A stretch of DNA of 64,000 nt from Flavobacteriales bacterium UBA6051 (GCA_002427735.1 DIYP01000016.1:186001-250000), one strand, 5' to 3'; positions 43,810 through 52,483 are shown, counted from the stretch's first letter. Notes: a model not told the origin generated them from the letters alone. Program-made: numbers and translations.

Positions 43810-44277
43810 CTATCCAATAAAATGAATCGCAATAAGCCACCATTTGCCCTCTAGAAATTCAAACTCGAGCGCATAGGCAAACTCGACATAATTGAACTCA
43901 ATTTCCTCTGTGTAACTCGCAACTAGCCTCAGCTTTTGACCATTTTCACCTTCTATATTTTCAAGATCCTTCCAAGAGTAGTTATCTAGCCCTTTCCGCA
44001 TGTCTTCATAAAAAATATCTGATAAGTGCATCTCAAATGCTTGACGCTCATTCCATATTTCTCCTCGTTGTTCATAATCAGCTTGATACTCCCAAAACCA
44101 TTCTCCTTTGAGTGGAAAATGCGTTTGATCAATAATCGTCTTTTCGTCTAACTGACGAATAGGAACAATGTGAGATTCCCAAAGTTCCTTGAGCATATTA
44201 TCATTTACTTCAACACTGGATTGACCATGAGTAAACATGGACATCGTGATCGCTAAAAGCAATATTAGTAATCGCAT
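43810..44277 (-). CDS. Secreted protein of unknown function
   Basis: The ATG at 44277 gives a signal peptide ending FTHGQ (about residue 18); an upstream in-frame ATG at 44322 would add 15 residues overlapping the neighbouring gene. The mature 137 residues contain several Trp-rich stretches (WESHIVP, GEWFWEY, KWWLIAIHFIG). No family is recognised; the C-terminal WWLIA pattern resembles small NTF2-like or DUF4348-like proteins, which I do not claim. It lies three bases upstream of the TonB-domain gene on the minus strand and is probably in one operon. Confidence 0.7.
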   Translation of the reverse strand: MRLLILLLAITMSMFTHGQSSVEVNDNMLKELWESHIVPIRQLDEKTIIDQTHFPLKGEWFWEYQADYEQRGEIWNERQAFEMHLSDIFYEDMRKGLDNYSWKDLENIEGENGQKLRLVASYTEEIEFNYVEFAYALEFEFLEGKWWLIAIHFIG

Positions 44278-44284
44278 AGAGTAA

Positions 44285-44683
44285 TTATTTAAAATAACTA
44301 TTGAACGTTTCAAAAGATGCATTCAATTCGGTCATGTCATCCTCCATTTCATTAACCAAATCAATGTAAGGAATTAGCCACTTATGTAATTCATCATGCG
44401 CCTGACCGGTCATCGTACAATTAGATGTTAAGCTATCGATATTCTCTTTGAGTTTCGATCTTAAGTCCTCCAGACCGTCATCAGCAGAATACGTTTTTAC
44501 GTCTTGCTCCATCGAACGAATAAACCCCATCATCTTTGCTTCAACCTCCCATTTTTCACCATTATTTAAGGCAATGGCAGTATCGTGTTCATGCTGGTGA
44601 TCAGAATGATCTGACTGGACTTCAGTACAAGCACACAGAACTAAACATATAAAGCCGATAAAAACATTATTCCAAGCTTTCAT
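44285..44683 (-). CDS. His-rich lipoprotein, helical
   Basis: The ATG at 44683 yields 132 residues with lipobox VLCAC near residue 19. A histidine-rich run follows (DHSDHQHEHDT), and the rest is a four-helix-like region with many Glu, Asp and Leu (KWEVEAKMMGFI, LEDLRSKLKENIDSL, EMEDDMTELNASFETF). Similar His-rich lipoproteins occur near metal transporters in this phylum, and metal binding is a reasonable guess. A longer frame begins at 44713 but would precede the signal by ten residues. Confidence 0.7.
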   Translation of the reverse strand: MKAWNNVFIGFICLVLCACTEVQSDHSDHQHEHDTAIALNNGEKWEVEAKMMGFIRSMEQDVKTYSADDGLEDLRSKLKENIDSLTSNCTMTGQAHDELHKWLIPYIDLVNEMEDDMTELNASFETFNSYFK

Positions 44684-44959
44684 TTCAGTTGTTTTTCTAA
44701 AAATACAAAACAATAGCCATACTCCTTTGATCTCAACTTTTGCCTGATCTGTGTTCTATATTTTTAAGATTATTCAATCCTTGGTAACCGTCCACAGGCA
44801 ACTAACTTCTTTTCGATTTGTAAATACAATGAATACGGAAGTTTTAATGAAATCGAATCAAAAAGACTTGAAAAAAGTTAATGGTTATAGCAATGGTGTA
44901 CTCCTCACACACCCTTTGCTCTGGCTACGTTGACCTAGAATCAGATTCAACTTGTCAGG

Positions 44960-44987
44960 AAAAGGTCCAATCATTATTGGACCTTTT
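44960..44987. terminator. Hairpin terminator between converging units
   Basis: A 12-bp perfect stem (AAAAGGTCCAAT / ATTGGACCTTTT) with a 4-base loop, followed on the plus strand by TTATTGTTT. It overlaps the stop of the 67-residue gene on the minus strand. The 302 bases 44684-44985 otherwise contain no gene that I can support. Confidence 0.85.
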
Positions 44988-45189
44988 ATTGTTTGAAGGC
45001 ACCTTTTACAAGGTCAAGAATAATGCCTGTGAGTCCAACGAGTATTAATAAATCTGCACTTGGCCAATGTTGTATTTTAAATATGACACCTGCGATAAAA
45101 AAGACGATACTGAGCCAAAATAAAACACTTCGCGGATATCTACCTCTTGCCGTTTTCGGCTCAATTCCATCATCTAATAAATCGCTCAT
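44986..45189 (-). CDS. Small two-helix membrane protein with GldL-like motif
   Basis: The ATG at 45189 gives 67 residues; a GTG at 45198 would overlap the upstream stop and is less likely. Two membrane helices (about 22-38 and 44-62) are joined by FKIQHWPSADLLILVG, a motif like that of the GldL N-terminal region (Lys-x-x-His-Trp-Pro). The gene follows a serine hydrolase gene by eight bases on the same strand. It has the size of a single membrane subunit and its role is unknown; motif similarity alone does not show that it is part of the gliding or secretion motor. Confidence 0.65.
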   Translation of the reverse strand: MSDLLDDGIEPKTARGRYPRSVLFWLSIVFFIAGVIFKIQHWPSADLLILVGLTGIILDLVKGAFKQ

Positions 45190-45197
45190 TCCAGTCA

Positions 45198-46622
45198 CTA
45201 ATTCTTTCGAATGAACGTTTGGTTACCGGGAAAAATAAGGTTCATTTGTCCATCAATTTCCTTGAACTCAAACAACATTCCGCTCTTTTTGTCTATAAAA
45301 TCTCCTCCTTCCGTAGGTATCAAATATTCTGTTCTATTGCGAGGATCAGTGCAAGCCATCTCCCCTTTCTTTGCTTTGCAATTAACACTGTATTGACCAA
45401 ATCCTTGTTCAGGAGCAAAAAACACATATTCTCCATTGTATGTTTTCAGTTCTTTTGGAGAAACTTCTTTTCTGACAAATTCAACGGGTTGATAGATGTT
45501 CCAGTTATATGCCTTCGACACCGCTCGTATCATCGGTCGAATAACATCTGAACCACGATCTGAATTTGTTAAAACTATTATGGCATCGTCCTTATCCATG
45601 AGCGCTAAGTAATCATTCGTGAACCCCAGATTTTTCCCACCGTGTCCAAAGGTCTCTACTCCGTTGTCCGCAGATCGCGCAAATCCAAGTCCCCAATCTC
45701 CCATGCCTTTTTCCAACATTTTATTTACCATATCAGGAGAGAGCACTCCGTCCTTCTTCCCTTTTCGAATCTTGAATATTTCAATTGTAAACTTGGCCAA
45801 ATCGGTAGGGGTTGTCCACAACCCAGCCGCTGCATGTTCGGGATAATTATTCCAAAGACCTTTTGGCATGGAACCATTCATACTGAAGGCTGCGCTTGCA
45901 TTCTTATGTAAATCATCAGGTAATGGTTGTACGTAAGTACTATTAGACATTCCCATTGGTGTCAATACTTCTGATTGCATATAGTCTACAAAACGCTGTC
46001 CAGTTACATCTTCGATCAATAGTTCCATTATTTCATAACCTCCTCCTGAATAGCGCCATTCTTTGCCTGGTTTCTGCGTAACAACAACTGCCGAAGTATT
46101 TCCTTTTCCACTCAGTACTTCCTGAACTGATCTCATTTTTTCATCCTGACGATATCCAGGAAATCCATGCACATTCAGACCTGCTGTATGACTTAAAATT
46201 CTTCTCAACGTCACTTTCTCATCTTTCGTATAAGCACTCTCAGGAATCTTCCAGGTCTTTAGGTAAGTATTGACATCTTCATCAAGATCTATCTTACCTT
46301 GCTCCACTAGTTTAAGCACTCCAACCGCCGCAACAGGTTTACTGATTGAAGCGGCTTGGAAAAGCGTTTCATCATTGACAGGAGCTTTCGTTTTCTTATT
46401 TGTTATTCCGTACGCTCGTGTCCACTCAATTTTCCCATCTCGAACAACCGCAACAGAAACACCTTGAACATATGCGGCTTCCATTTGCTCATAAATGGTT
46501 AGGTTATTTTCCATCCCCTTTTCAATACTGCCAAGGATAAGATGGTTTTCTATATCGCTTGGAGATTGCGCAATTAAAAGATAATTAATGGTCGTGAATA
46601 GTAATACAAACAAAATTCTCAT
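45198..46622 (-). CDS. Serine hydrolase of the beta-lactamase (class C/PBP4*) family
   Basis: The ATG at 46622 gives a signal peptide ending LLIAQ (about residue 19); earlier starts precede it. The beta-lactamase domain shows the S-x-x-K nucleophile as SISKP near 95-99, YSGGGYE as the YxN-like second motif near 190, and HGGKN as the KTG-like third motif near 328. A C-terminal beta-rich domain of about 110 residues follows (YNGEYVFFAPEQGFGQYS and onwards), as in esterase EstB-like or D-aminopeptidase-like proteins. A lipase, peptidase or beta-lactamase activity cannot be distinguished. It precedes the small GldL-like gene. Confidence 0.88.
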   Translation of the reverse strand: MRILFVLLFTTINYLLIAQSPSDIENHLILGSIEKGMENNLTIYEQMEAAYVQGVSVAVVRDGKIEWTRAYGITNKKTKAPVNDETLFQAASISKPVAAVGVLKLVEQGKIDLDEDVNTYLKTWKIPESAYTKDEKVTLRRILSHTAGLNVHGFPGYRQDEKMRSVQEVLSGKGNTSAVVVTQKPGKEWRYSGGGYEIMELLIEDVTGQRFVDYMQSEVLTPMGMSNSTYVQPLPDDLHKNASAAFSMNGSMPKGLWNNYPEHAAAGLWTTPTDLAKFTIEIFKIRKGKKDGVLSPDMVNKMLEKGMGDWGLGFARSADNGVETFGHGGKNLGFTNDYLALMDKDDAIIVLTNSDRGSDVIRPMIRAVSKAYNWNIYQPVEFVRKEVSPKELKTYNGEYVFFAPEQGFGQYSVNCKAKKGEMACTDPRNRTEYLIPTEGGDFIDKKSGMLFEFKEIDGQMNLIFPGNQTFIRKN

Positions 46623-46767
46623 TTGATTCAATTTGATTTTTTGATAAACATATGTGTTACTAACCAAAAAAGGTCGCGTGTTCACTATAATGTTTGTTAA
46701 TTACGAAGTAACAAAAAATCTGTCCGATACTTATTTATCGAAAATTCAATTTGAATAATTAGCTTTA

Positions 46768-47613
46768 ATGCAAAGTACATCTATGGACAGACAGCAAATT
46801 TTTATGACTGGTGCTACTTCCGGATTAGGAAAAGTAGCAGCAATAACATTGGCAAATGAAGGTCATCATATTATTGTTGCCTGTCGAGATAAAACCAAGG
46901 GGAAGGCGTTAGTAGAAGCAACCACCGGAACCATCGATCTTGTTGAGTGTGATCTGGCTTCCTTTGCATCAATGCAAAAAGCTTGCAAGGAGATTATGGA
47001 ACGGTTTGATCAACTCGATCAACTCATTTTGAACGCGGGAGTTTGGACATTTGACAGAAGAGAAAGCGAAGACGGTATCGAAGAAATTTTTCAAGTGAAC
47101 CTGCTTGCTCCTCTTTTCATGATTCATGCGCTATCGCCTTTAATGACCAACGCCCAACATTCTAAGGTAATTATTACAGCATCTGCTTTGCACGGTGGAG
47201 TCATTCAATTCGAAGACCTGGAATACAAAGAAAAGTTTTCGGGCTTCAAGGCTTATCAGCAATCAAAACTTGGAGTCATACTCATGACGCGTTACTTAGA
47301 AAAAGAGCTGGACAAAATTGGCGTTGGGATTTACAGTCAGCACCCTGGAGTAGTACAAACCGAACTTGGAAGACATGCAGGTTGGTTTTCGCGAATGATC
47401 TTTAAGTTAATTGGTAAGAGTCCCGCAAAAGGAGCTCGAACGCTTCTCTACCTTTCGAAAACTCCTAAGGCTGAACTTACTTCAGGGGCGTATTACGCCA
47501 ACCGAAAATTAACGAAATCGGGCAAAGAAAGCTACAACATGGAGGTGGCTCGAAAATTGGTAAAAAGACTGGAAAGCTATTTATTTAAGCTGGAACAAAT
47601 GTCTAAGTCATGA
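46768..47613 (+). CDS. Short-chain dehydrogenase/reductase (retinol-dehydrogenase-like)
   Basis: The cofactor-binding motif TGATSGLGK is near residues 14-22, NAGVW near 90, and the catalytic YxxxK as YQQSK near 167, with a C-terminal QHPGVVQTELG typical of light-dependent protochlorophyllide/retinol-type SDRs. Either of two ATG codons (46768 or 46783) may start it. It overlaps the following esterase gene by four bases (ATGA), so the two are likely coupled. The substrate is unknown; a lipid or carbonyl compound is plausible. Confidence 0.88.
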   Translation: MQSTSMDRQQIFMTGATSGLGKVAAITLANEGHHIIVACRDKTKGKALVEATTGTIDLVECDLASFASMQKACKEIMERFDQLDQLILNAGVWTFDRRESEDGIEEIFQVNLLAPLFMIHALSPLMTNAQHSKVIITASALHGGVIQFEDLEYKEKFSGFKAYQQSKLGVILMTRYLEKELDKIGVGIYSQHPGVVQTELGRHAGWFSRMIFKLIGKSPAKGARTLLYLSKTPKAELTSGAYYANRKLTKSGKESYNMEVARKLVKRLESYLFKLEQMSKS

Positions 47614-48299
47614 AGTACTTCCTTCTCTTTATACTTGCGATTGCAAACGTTGTCGCATATGGCCAACTGACTGCCGTAAAAGGTCAAACTACCTGTGATT
47701 TTTGGTTAAACCTTCCAGCAGACAGTATTCTAAATGATCAACCACCTGTACTCATTTTTTTGCATGGACGCAGTCTTTCAGGAACTGACTTAGCGAGAGT
47801 AAAACAATACGGGGTGATATCGGAGATCGAAAAAGGCCGAGAGATTCCCGCGATAACCATTGCACCGCAAGTTCCTAAGGGCTCTTATTGGAAACCCGAA
47901 TTGGTATTGGAAGTGCTGGACTATGTATTGACAAAATATAATGCGGACAGTAACCGAGTGTATGTTTGCGGGATGAGTATGGGAGGCTATGGAACTATGC
48001 ACTTTGCGGGTAAGTACCCAGAAAGGATCACGGCAGGCGTGGCTTTGTGCGGTGGAGGTAACACAAGCGAGGCATGTCATCTTGCCCAAATGCCGTTTTG
48101 GATTCAACATGGTACTGCTGATAAAGCTGTTCCGGTATCAGAATCTCGGAATATGGTCAATGCCATCAAATCGTGCAATGGAGGAAAACACCTTTTATAT
48201 CGGGAAATAGAAGGTGCCAATCATGGGGCAATGGAACGTGTGTTTCGTTCTGATGAACTTTATGAGTGGTTGTTAAAGCAAAGCAAACAAGGTACTTAA
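47610..48299 (+). CDS. Secreted alpha/beta hydrolase, phospholipase/carboxylesterase-like
   Basis: A signal peptide (ANVVAYGQ) precedes a 210-residue alpha/beta-hydrolase domain with oxyanion-hole HGRSLSG near 52, nucleophile GMSMGGYG near 125 and H in GANHGAM near 207. WIQHGTADKAVPV supplies the Asp. The order matches the family that includes esterases with a Bacteroidota-typical phospholipase/carboxylesterase name. Its start overlaps the SDR gene by four bases. It ends one base from the convergent alpha/beta hydrolase gene on the minus strand. Confidence 0.87.
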   Translation: MKYFLLFILAIANVVAYGQLTAVKGQTTCDFWLNLPADSILNDQPPVLIFLHGRSLSGTDLARVKQYGVISEIEKGREIPAITIAPQVPKGSYWKPELVLEVLDYVLTKYNADSNRVYVCGMSMGGYGTMHFAGKYPERITAGVALCGGGNTSEACHLAQMPFWIQHGTADKAVPVSESRNMVNAIKSCNGGKHLLYREIEGANHGAMERVFRSDELYEWLLKQSKQGT

Positions 48300-48300
48300 T

Positions 48301-49194
48301 TCATTGGGTTTTACCACCTGTTTTCGACAGCCAGTTCAAGATAAAGGTATATACCTCTTCCCTGTTTATTTCGTTGAGGATTTCATGTCTAGCGCCTTCA
48401 AACAATTTCATTTCAACGTTAGTCAAACCAGCATTTCGCATACTCTGGGCAACTTCTAAAGGCCCTTTCCCATAGTTTCCTACAGGGTCCATGCTACCGG
48501 CGATAAGTAAATGAGGTTTATCCTTCTTTAGTTGCTTAAAGTTTTGGGCATTATTAACTTCTAGTACCCCAGTGGCAAGGTCATAAAAGAACTGAATGGA
48601 AAAAGTTTGCATGCAAAAAGGGTCATTGATATACTTTTCTACCTGCATATGATCACGAGATAACCAATCTCTTTCGGTAGTCGGTTGATCGACACGTTTG
48701 TTAAACCCGGCAAAACTCAACTTCGTTAAAAAAGCCGACCTCTTCTTCTTGCCCAATATAGTGCGCATCAACCTTGCCAGTATCTTACCACCACTCCCCT
48801 TAAGACCTGGATGACCAGCTGTGCCTGATAAGATAATGTAATCCGCCAATTCAGGCTTTCTTATCTGCGCAGACCTTACAATAAATGACCCCATGCTATG
48901 TCCCAATAAAATGAGTGGAATAGTCGGGTATTTTTCCTTCATCATTTTGGCAACTCCAATAAAATCCTCAACAACCCAATTCCACCCATTAGATTCTGCA
49001 AAAAAACCAACATTATCTAGATCTCCAGCTGTTCTACCATGCCCTCTGTGATCTGGTGCATAGACAGCATAGCCTGCTGCATTTAATACGCTCGCAAAAT
49101 GATCATAACGAGCACCGTGCTCACTCATGCCATGTGCAATGAGGATGACCCCTCTTGGAGATGCTATTTCCCAGGTATGAATATAGTTCGACAT
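48301..49194 (-). CDS. Alpha/beta hydrolase, monoacylglycerol-lipase-like
   Basis: The 297-residue cytoplasmic protein has no signal peptide and shows the lysophospholipase/monoglyceride lipase pattern: LIAHGMSEHGARYDHF near 18, YAPDHRGHGRT near 46, the nucleophile GHSMGS with S near 99, Asp in LIAGSMDPVG near 234 and His in EGARHEILNE near 269. Such enzymes release fatty acids from monoacylglycerols or lysolipids. It is convergent with the secreted esterase gene and divergent from the FKBP lipoprotein gene. Confidence 0.92.
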   Translation of the reverse strand: MSNYIHTWEIASPRGVILIAHGMSEHGARYDHFASVLNAAGYAVYAPDHRGHGRTAGDLDNVGFFAESNGWNWVVEDFIGVAKMMKEKYPTIPLILLGHSMGSFIVRSAQIRKPELADYIILSGTAGHPGLKGSGGKILARLMRTILGKKKRSAFLTKLSFAGFNKRVDQPTTERDWLSRDHMQVEKYINDPFCMQTFSIQFFYDLATGVLEVNNAQNFKQLKKDKPHLLIAGSMDPVGNYGKGPLEVAQSMRNAGLTNVEMKLFEGARHEILNEINREEVYTFILNWLSKTGGKTQ

Positions 49195-49301
49195 GTTTTG
49201 TTGTTCATTTCCATTCTAAAATAAAAAGATAAACCTGATTATTGGGGTCCTTTCTGGGTAAACCCACAAAGTCGTATCTTTATCTCGAAATTATTATCGA
49301 G

Positions 49302-49754
49302 ATGAAATATTTGTTCCCGCTTGTTGCCTTAATGTTTGTTTTTTCAGGGTGTAAAAAAGAAGATACTGAAGAGCAAGCTGCTAAAGATGAGGCCATCATT
49401 CAAGAGTACATTCAAAACAACAATCTGAATGCCACTGCGACTGGCTCTGGCTTGTATTACGTGATTGACAATCAGGGAAATGGAGCTTCATGCAATAGTT
49501 CTTCAGATGTACGCGTTGCCTATCAAGGTTATTTTGTCAATGGTGATATTTTCGATGAAAGCATGCAGTCTGGAATCACGTTCAACTTACAAAATGTGAT
49601 CAAGGGCTGGACAGAAGGCATTCCTTATTTCAGAGAAGGTGGAAGCGGTATGTTGCTCATTCCTTCAGCACTGGGTTATGGCCCCAACGGAAGCGGTTCC
49701 ATTCCCGGTAATACAGTGCTCATCTTTAATGTCGAGTTGCTGGAAGTTTTATAG
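49302..49754 (+). CDS. FKBP-type peptidyl-prolyl isomerase lipoprotein
   Basis: The ATG at 49302 gives a lipoprotein signal with lipobox FVFSGC near residues 11-16 and KKED after it; a longer frame from 49242 is an artefact. One FKBP domain follows: RVAYQGYFVNGDIFDES, FNLQNVIKGWTEGIPYFREGG, LLIPSALGYG and a final VLIFNVELLEV. It helps fold exported proteins at the membrane. It is a typical small FKBP of this phylum. The gene ends six bases from the convergent rhomboid gene. Confidence 0.92.
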   Translation: MKYLFPLVALMFVFSGCKKEDTEEQAAKDEAIIQEYIQNNNLNATATGSGLYYVIDNQGNGASCNSSSDVRVAYQGYFVNGDIFDESMQSGITFNLQNVIKGWTEGIPYFREGGSGMLLIPSALGYGPNGSGSIPGNTVLIFNVELLEVL

Positions 49755-49760
49755 TAGTAA

Positions 49761-51311
49761 TTAAAATATTTCTCGTCCTTCGTCTTGTCGGATGATAAGA
49801 CCAAGCAGTATTCCAAATGCAAAGCCGCCGATGTGCGCAGCATTATCGACTCCGGGTAATATTAAGCCGATTGCAACACTTGCTCCTGCCAAAATCAAAA
49901 TAAACTTTATACGCTGGAAAGCCGAAAATAGATCCTTTTGTCGAAGCGCATGACCTCCTAACCAACCTACTAAACCGAAGAGTGCACCGCTCGCTCCTAC
50001 TGTAACCACAGCATCATTGAAATACATGCTACATACTCCTGCAAACAATCCGGACAATATGTAAATCATTCCGTATTTGAGGCTGCTTAGATTCGATTCT
50101 AAAAACAAACTGATGATGATCAAAAACCCCATGTTCAATAGAAAATGCATTATTCCGGCGTGAATAAACTGGTAGCTGATCAAACGCCAATATTGACCAG
50201 ACTGAAACTCAGTAATTCTTAACCCTCCGATTTCGAGGAGTGAACTGCTAGAAGGCCCTAAAACGTTGATATCTATGAAAATCATCCAGATAAGGACACA
50301 ACTGTTTATATAGACCAAGGCAGCTGTTACCTTGAGTTCTGAACGAAACAATAGAAAATCACGCACACCAACCTCATCGCTGGAGAGATGTTCTTTTCCT
50401 TTATGGAAGTCTGCTAATCTCTTTTTATTTGGAGGAAAAGCAATTGCCACAAACAGTGTCGCGAAAAATGCCAATCCTATTTGAATTAAAAATATAATGG
50501 CATTCCTTCTAGCAGCCCTCCCTACTTCTATATTGTCCATTTCAAAAACAATGTGCTCGATTTCCGAATCCCATGTCGAACGATTGATAGCACCTAAATA
50601 ATTCTTTCGGTCACCATTTTCAGGCACGCGTTTTAAATAGCCGCCAGGTAAGAGCGGTTGACGGCGGAAATCATTCTGCGCAAATTGAAAGAGTTCATTC
50701 CACGCTTCATCTTTTTCTTTATCTGAACTACTGCTCCTTAGACTCTTACCATATCGTTTACCAATCCACACAAATGTTTCGCGATCCACAGGTTCATCTA
50801 ATTGAACAGCCAGGTACACGTAGTAGTTTAAAGTTTGATTATGCCTGCCTGAGGTCTCGGCTATTTGCTTTGCATGTATTGTACTCTTATCCACGTTAAT
50901 TGAGTGCAATTGGTAGCGAACATGTATATTGTTCACATCAATTTCATCGACATGTCCGATGTGTTCTACACTTGCCGCTGCCTCATACATCCATAGTTGA
51001 GAAACAAAACCGGGAAAAGCTACGAGCAGAAACGCAAAAATATGAGTAAGGAAGTATCCGTTGTCTCTCTTATTTGGAATTTCCAGCACATTGATGCGCT
51101 TGCGTAGAAAGAACCACCATAGAACGCCACCAATGATACCCGGGAACCATAGTTCCCAGAGATTAATACTGATATCTATCTGCAGATAGAAGTCAATCAG
51201 AAGACGTGCTAACCCTAAACCAGTGATTAGTATGAAAATACTTTTGACCATAGGGAACAGCAAGAATTTAATTCTGGCAGTTATACTATTTTCTTGATTT
51301 TCCTTAGGCAT
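49761..51311 (-). CDS. Rhomboid-family intramembrane serine protease with long N-terminal extension
   Basis: The last 220 residues form the rhomboid core: HAGIMHFLLNMGFL near 390-403, catalytic S441 in VGASGALFGLVGW and H493 in NAAHIGGFAFG. The preceding 290 residues contain three or four membrane helices and a large extracytoplasmic region of about 180 residues (about 100-290), which is not typical of simple GlpG-like enzymes. The substrate is unknown. It starts 111 bases from pcd in the same direction and ends next to the FKBP gene. Predicted membrane proteolysis of single-pass proteins is the family role. Confidence 0.92.
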   Translation of the reverse strand: MPKENQENSITARIKFLLFPMVKSIFILITGLGLARLLIDFYLQIDISINLWELWFPGIIGGVLWWFFLRKRINVLEIPNKRDNGYFLTHIFAFLLVAFPGFVSQLWMYEAAASVEHIGHVDEIDVNNIHVRYQLHSINVDKSTIHAKQIAETSGRHNQTLNYYVYLAVQLDEPVDRETFVWIGKRYGKSLRSSSSDKEKDEAWNELFQFAQNDFRRQPLLPGGYLKRVPENGDRKNYLGAINRSTWDSEIEHIVFEMDNIEVGRAARRNAIIFLIQIGLAFFATLFVAIAFPPNKKRLADFHKGKEHLSSDEVGVRDFLLFRSELKVTAALVYINSCVLIWMIFIDINVLGPSSSSLLEIGGLRITEFQSGQYWRLISYQFIHAGIMHFLLNMGFLIIISLFLESNLSSLKYGMIYILSGLFAGVCSMYFNDAVVTVGASGALFGLVGWLGGHALRQKDLFSAFQRIKFILILAGASVAIGLILPGVDNAAHIGGFAFGILLGLIIRQDEGREIF

Positions 51312-51414
51312 TTAGTAGGCATTGCTTGTTCTAACGCACTTCAAAAGCGCCTTAGACATAGGTTGTATTGTTGATCTTTTTCTAAAATAACAAATGCGAC
51401 AACTATTTAGCAAA

Positions 51415-51444
51415 AGCATCGGTTAAAGAACCGACGCTTTTTTT
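51415..51444. terminator. Hairpin at the end of pcd, stop codon inside the loop
   Basis: AGCATCGGTT pairs with AACCGACGCT with one mismatch, closing an AAAG loop. The pcd stop codon (51423-51425) lies at the stem/loop edge. The plus strand side carries seven T residues; the minus strand side has TTTTG, so it acts best for plus-strand readthrough but may serve both. Confidence 0.7.
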
Positions 51445-51671
51445 AGTACCTCATCAATTCGCTCACTCAGCACAAAATCTTTGTTTGACAATCCACCTTT
51501 ATCATGCGTGGTGAGCGTGATATCAAGTTGATTATAACGAATGGTCATATCTGCGTGATGGTTAATCTTGTCGGAAATACGTGCTATCTCTACCAAAGTT
51601 TCCGCGAGATGTGTTTGATTATTGAATTCTACTTTTTTGAAAAGTGATCGTTCTGTTTTAAGCCAGTTCAT
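51423..51671 (-). CDS. Pterin-4a-carbinolamine dehydratase
   Basis: The ATG at 51671 yields 82 residues, shorter than the usual 95-115, with the key motif KINHHADMTIRYNQLDITLTTHDKGGLSNKD containing the HH pair and TTHDKGGL typical of the family. It recycles the pterin cofactor used by phenylalanine hydroxylase. It overlaps phhA by 14 bases, directly linking it to that enzyme. The N-terminal first strand appears trimmed. A hairpin containing its stop codon follows. Confidence 0.88.
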   Translation of the reverse strand: MNWLKTERSLFKKVEFNNQTHLAETLVEIARISDKINHHADMTIRYNQLDITLTTHDKGGLSNKDFVLSERIDEVLKKASVL

Positions 51672-52383
51672 AAGTTTTCCATTTATTTGAAAGTTTAACA
51701 ATTGATTCGAAAAGTTGTTCAAAGGATTCTATAACGAAATAAAAATCCTGTACACGATCCGTATGAAATTCAGTCTGCATCACATTGTACAGATCATAAG
51801 GTCGTTTTACGGTATCCGCAGCCAGTGATGAAATAGATTCACCAAATGAGGAGACGATACCAGCTCCATAAATCTTAAGTCCATTTTGCTCAATAAGACC
51901 AAATTCAATGGTATACCAATAGAGTCGTTGAAGTGCAACCAAGCGATTTTGATCATTTATCATTGACATTCCTAATTCACCAAAGGCATGCATGAATTCT
52001 GAAAAAACATGATTCGATAACAATGGTACATGGCCAAATATATCATGAAACATATCTGGTTCTTCAAGATAATCCAATTGATGTTTCGGTCTTAGCCATG
52101 TTGATGAACAAAAGCGTTTTTGTGCTAAAAGCTTAAAAAACTCCTCAACCGGGATTAAACCGGGCACACATTCAATTTGCCAACCTGTGCGATAGGAGAA
52201 CCAATCGTTCAGTTGTTCAAACTTGGCAATTTTATTTGCGTGCAATACTTCAGACATTTCTTCCAATGCCTTAAGATACTCAACACAAGCCTTGTCTGAT
52301 AGGTTAGATACCTGCCGATCAAAAAGTGTCTTCCACACTTCGAAATCATCTTTACCGTAAAGGTCAAATTGTTGTTTTGTCAT
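51658..52383 (-). CDS. phhA: Phenylalanine 4-monooxygenase
   Basis: The 241-residue protein has the bacterial length. Fe ligands are visible as H113 and H118 in DMFHDIFGHVPLL and E160 in YWYTIEFGL. TGWQIECVPGLIPVEEFF and FCSSTWLRPKHQLDYLEEPD also match the family. It makes tyrosine from phenylalanine using tetrahydropterin and O2. The pterin dehydratase gene overlaps its end. A strong terminator ends 11 bases before its start codon, preceded by a leader ORF rich in Tyr codons, so expression probably responds to tyrosine supply (see attenuator). This would fit an anabolic as well as a catabolic role. Confidence 0.97.
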   Translation of the reverse strand: MTKQQFDLYGKDDFEVWKTLFDRQVSNLSDKACVEYLKALEEMSEVLHANKIAKFEQLNDWFSYRTGWQIECVPGLIPVEEFFKLLAQKRFCSSTWLRPKHQLDYLEEPDMFHDIFGHVPLLSNHVFSEFMHAFGELGMSMINDQNRLVALQRLYWYTIEFGLIEQNGLKIYGAGIVSSFGESISSLAADTVKRPYDLYNVMQTEFHTDRVQDFYFVIESFEQLFESIVKLSNKWKTYELA

Positions 52384-52394
52384 TTTACATCAAT

Positions 52395-52426
52395 AAAAAA
52401 GCCCGGTTCAAAAATGAACCGGGCTT
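52395..52426 (-). terminator. Attenuator terminator (segment 3:4) upstream of phhA
   Basis: On the minus strand AAGCCCGGTTCA (52426-52415) pairs with TGAACCGGGCTT (52410-52399) around a TTTT loop and runs into TTTTTT. The stem is 12 bp and GC-rich and lies between the leader ORF and the phhA start codon, so transcription into phhA must pass it. Confidence 0.95.
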
Positions 52427-52483
52427 CGAGTTAAATTTATTTATAACGCACTATCTATCCAGTTCACTGTTGCGAATTGGATA
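52413..52483 (-). promoter_or_regulatory. Antiterminator and competing stem of the tyrosine attenuator
   Basis: RNA segment 2 (52468-52459, AGUGAACUGG) can pair with segment 3 (52422-52413, CCGGUUCAUU) in 10 pairs, two of them G-U, removing eight bases of the terminator stem. Segment 2 also overlaps a stem with segment 1: 52483-52474 (UAUCCAAUUC) pairs with 52465-52456 (GAACUGGAUA) with one A-C mismatch and an 8-base loop. Segment 1 begins at the third Tyr codon. The three states are mutually exclusive. Confidence 0.85.

Noticed and set aside
44829..44933. Possible 34-codon ORF in the gap 44684-44985
   Set aside because: It has no TAnnTTTG element at the right place, no known similarity, and no clear reason to call it a gene.
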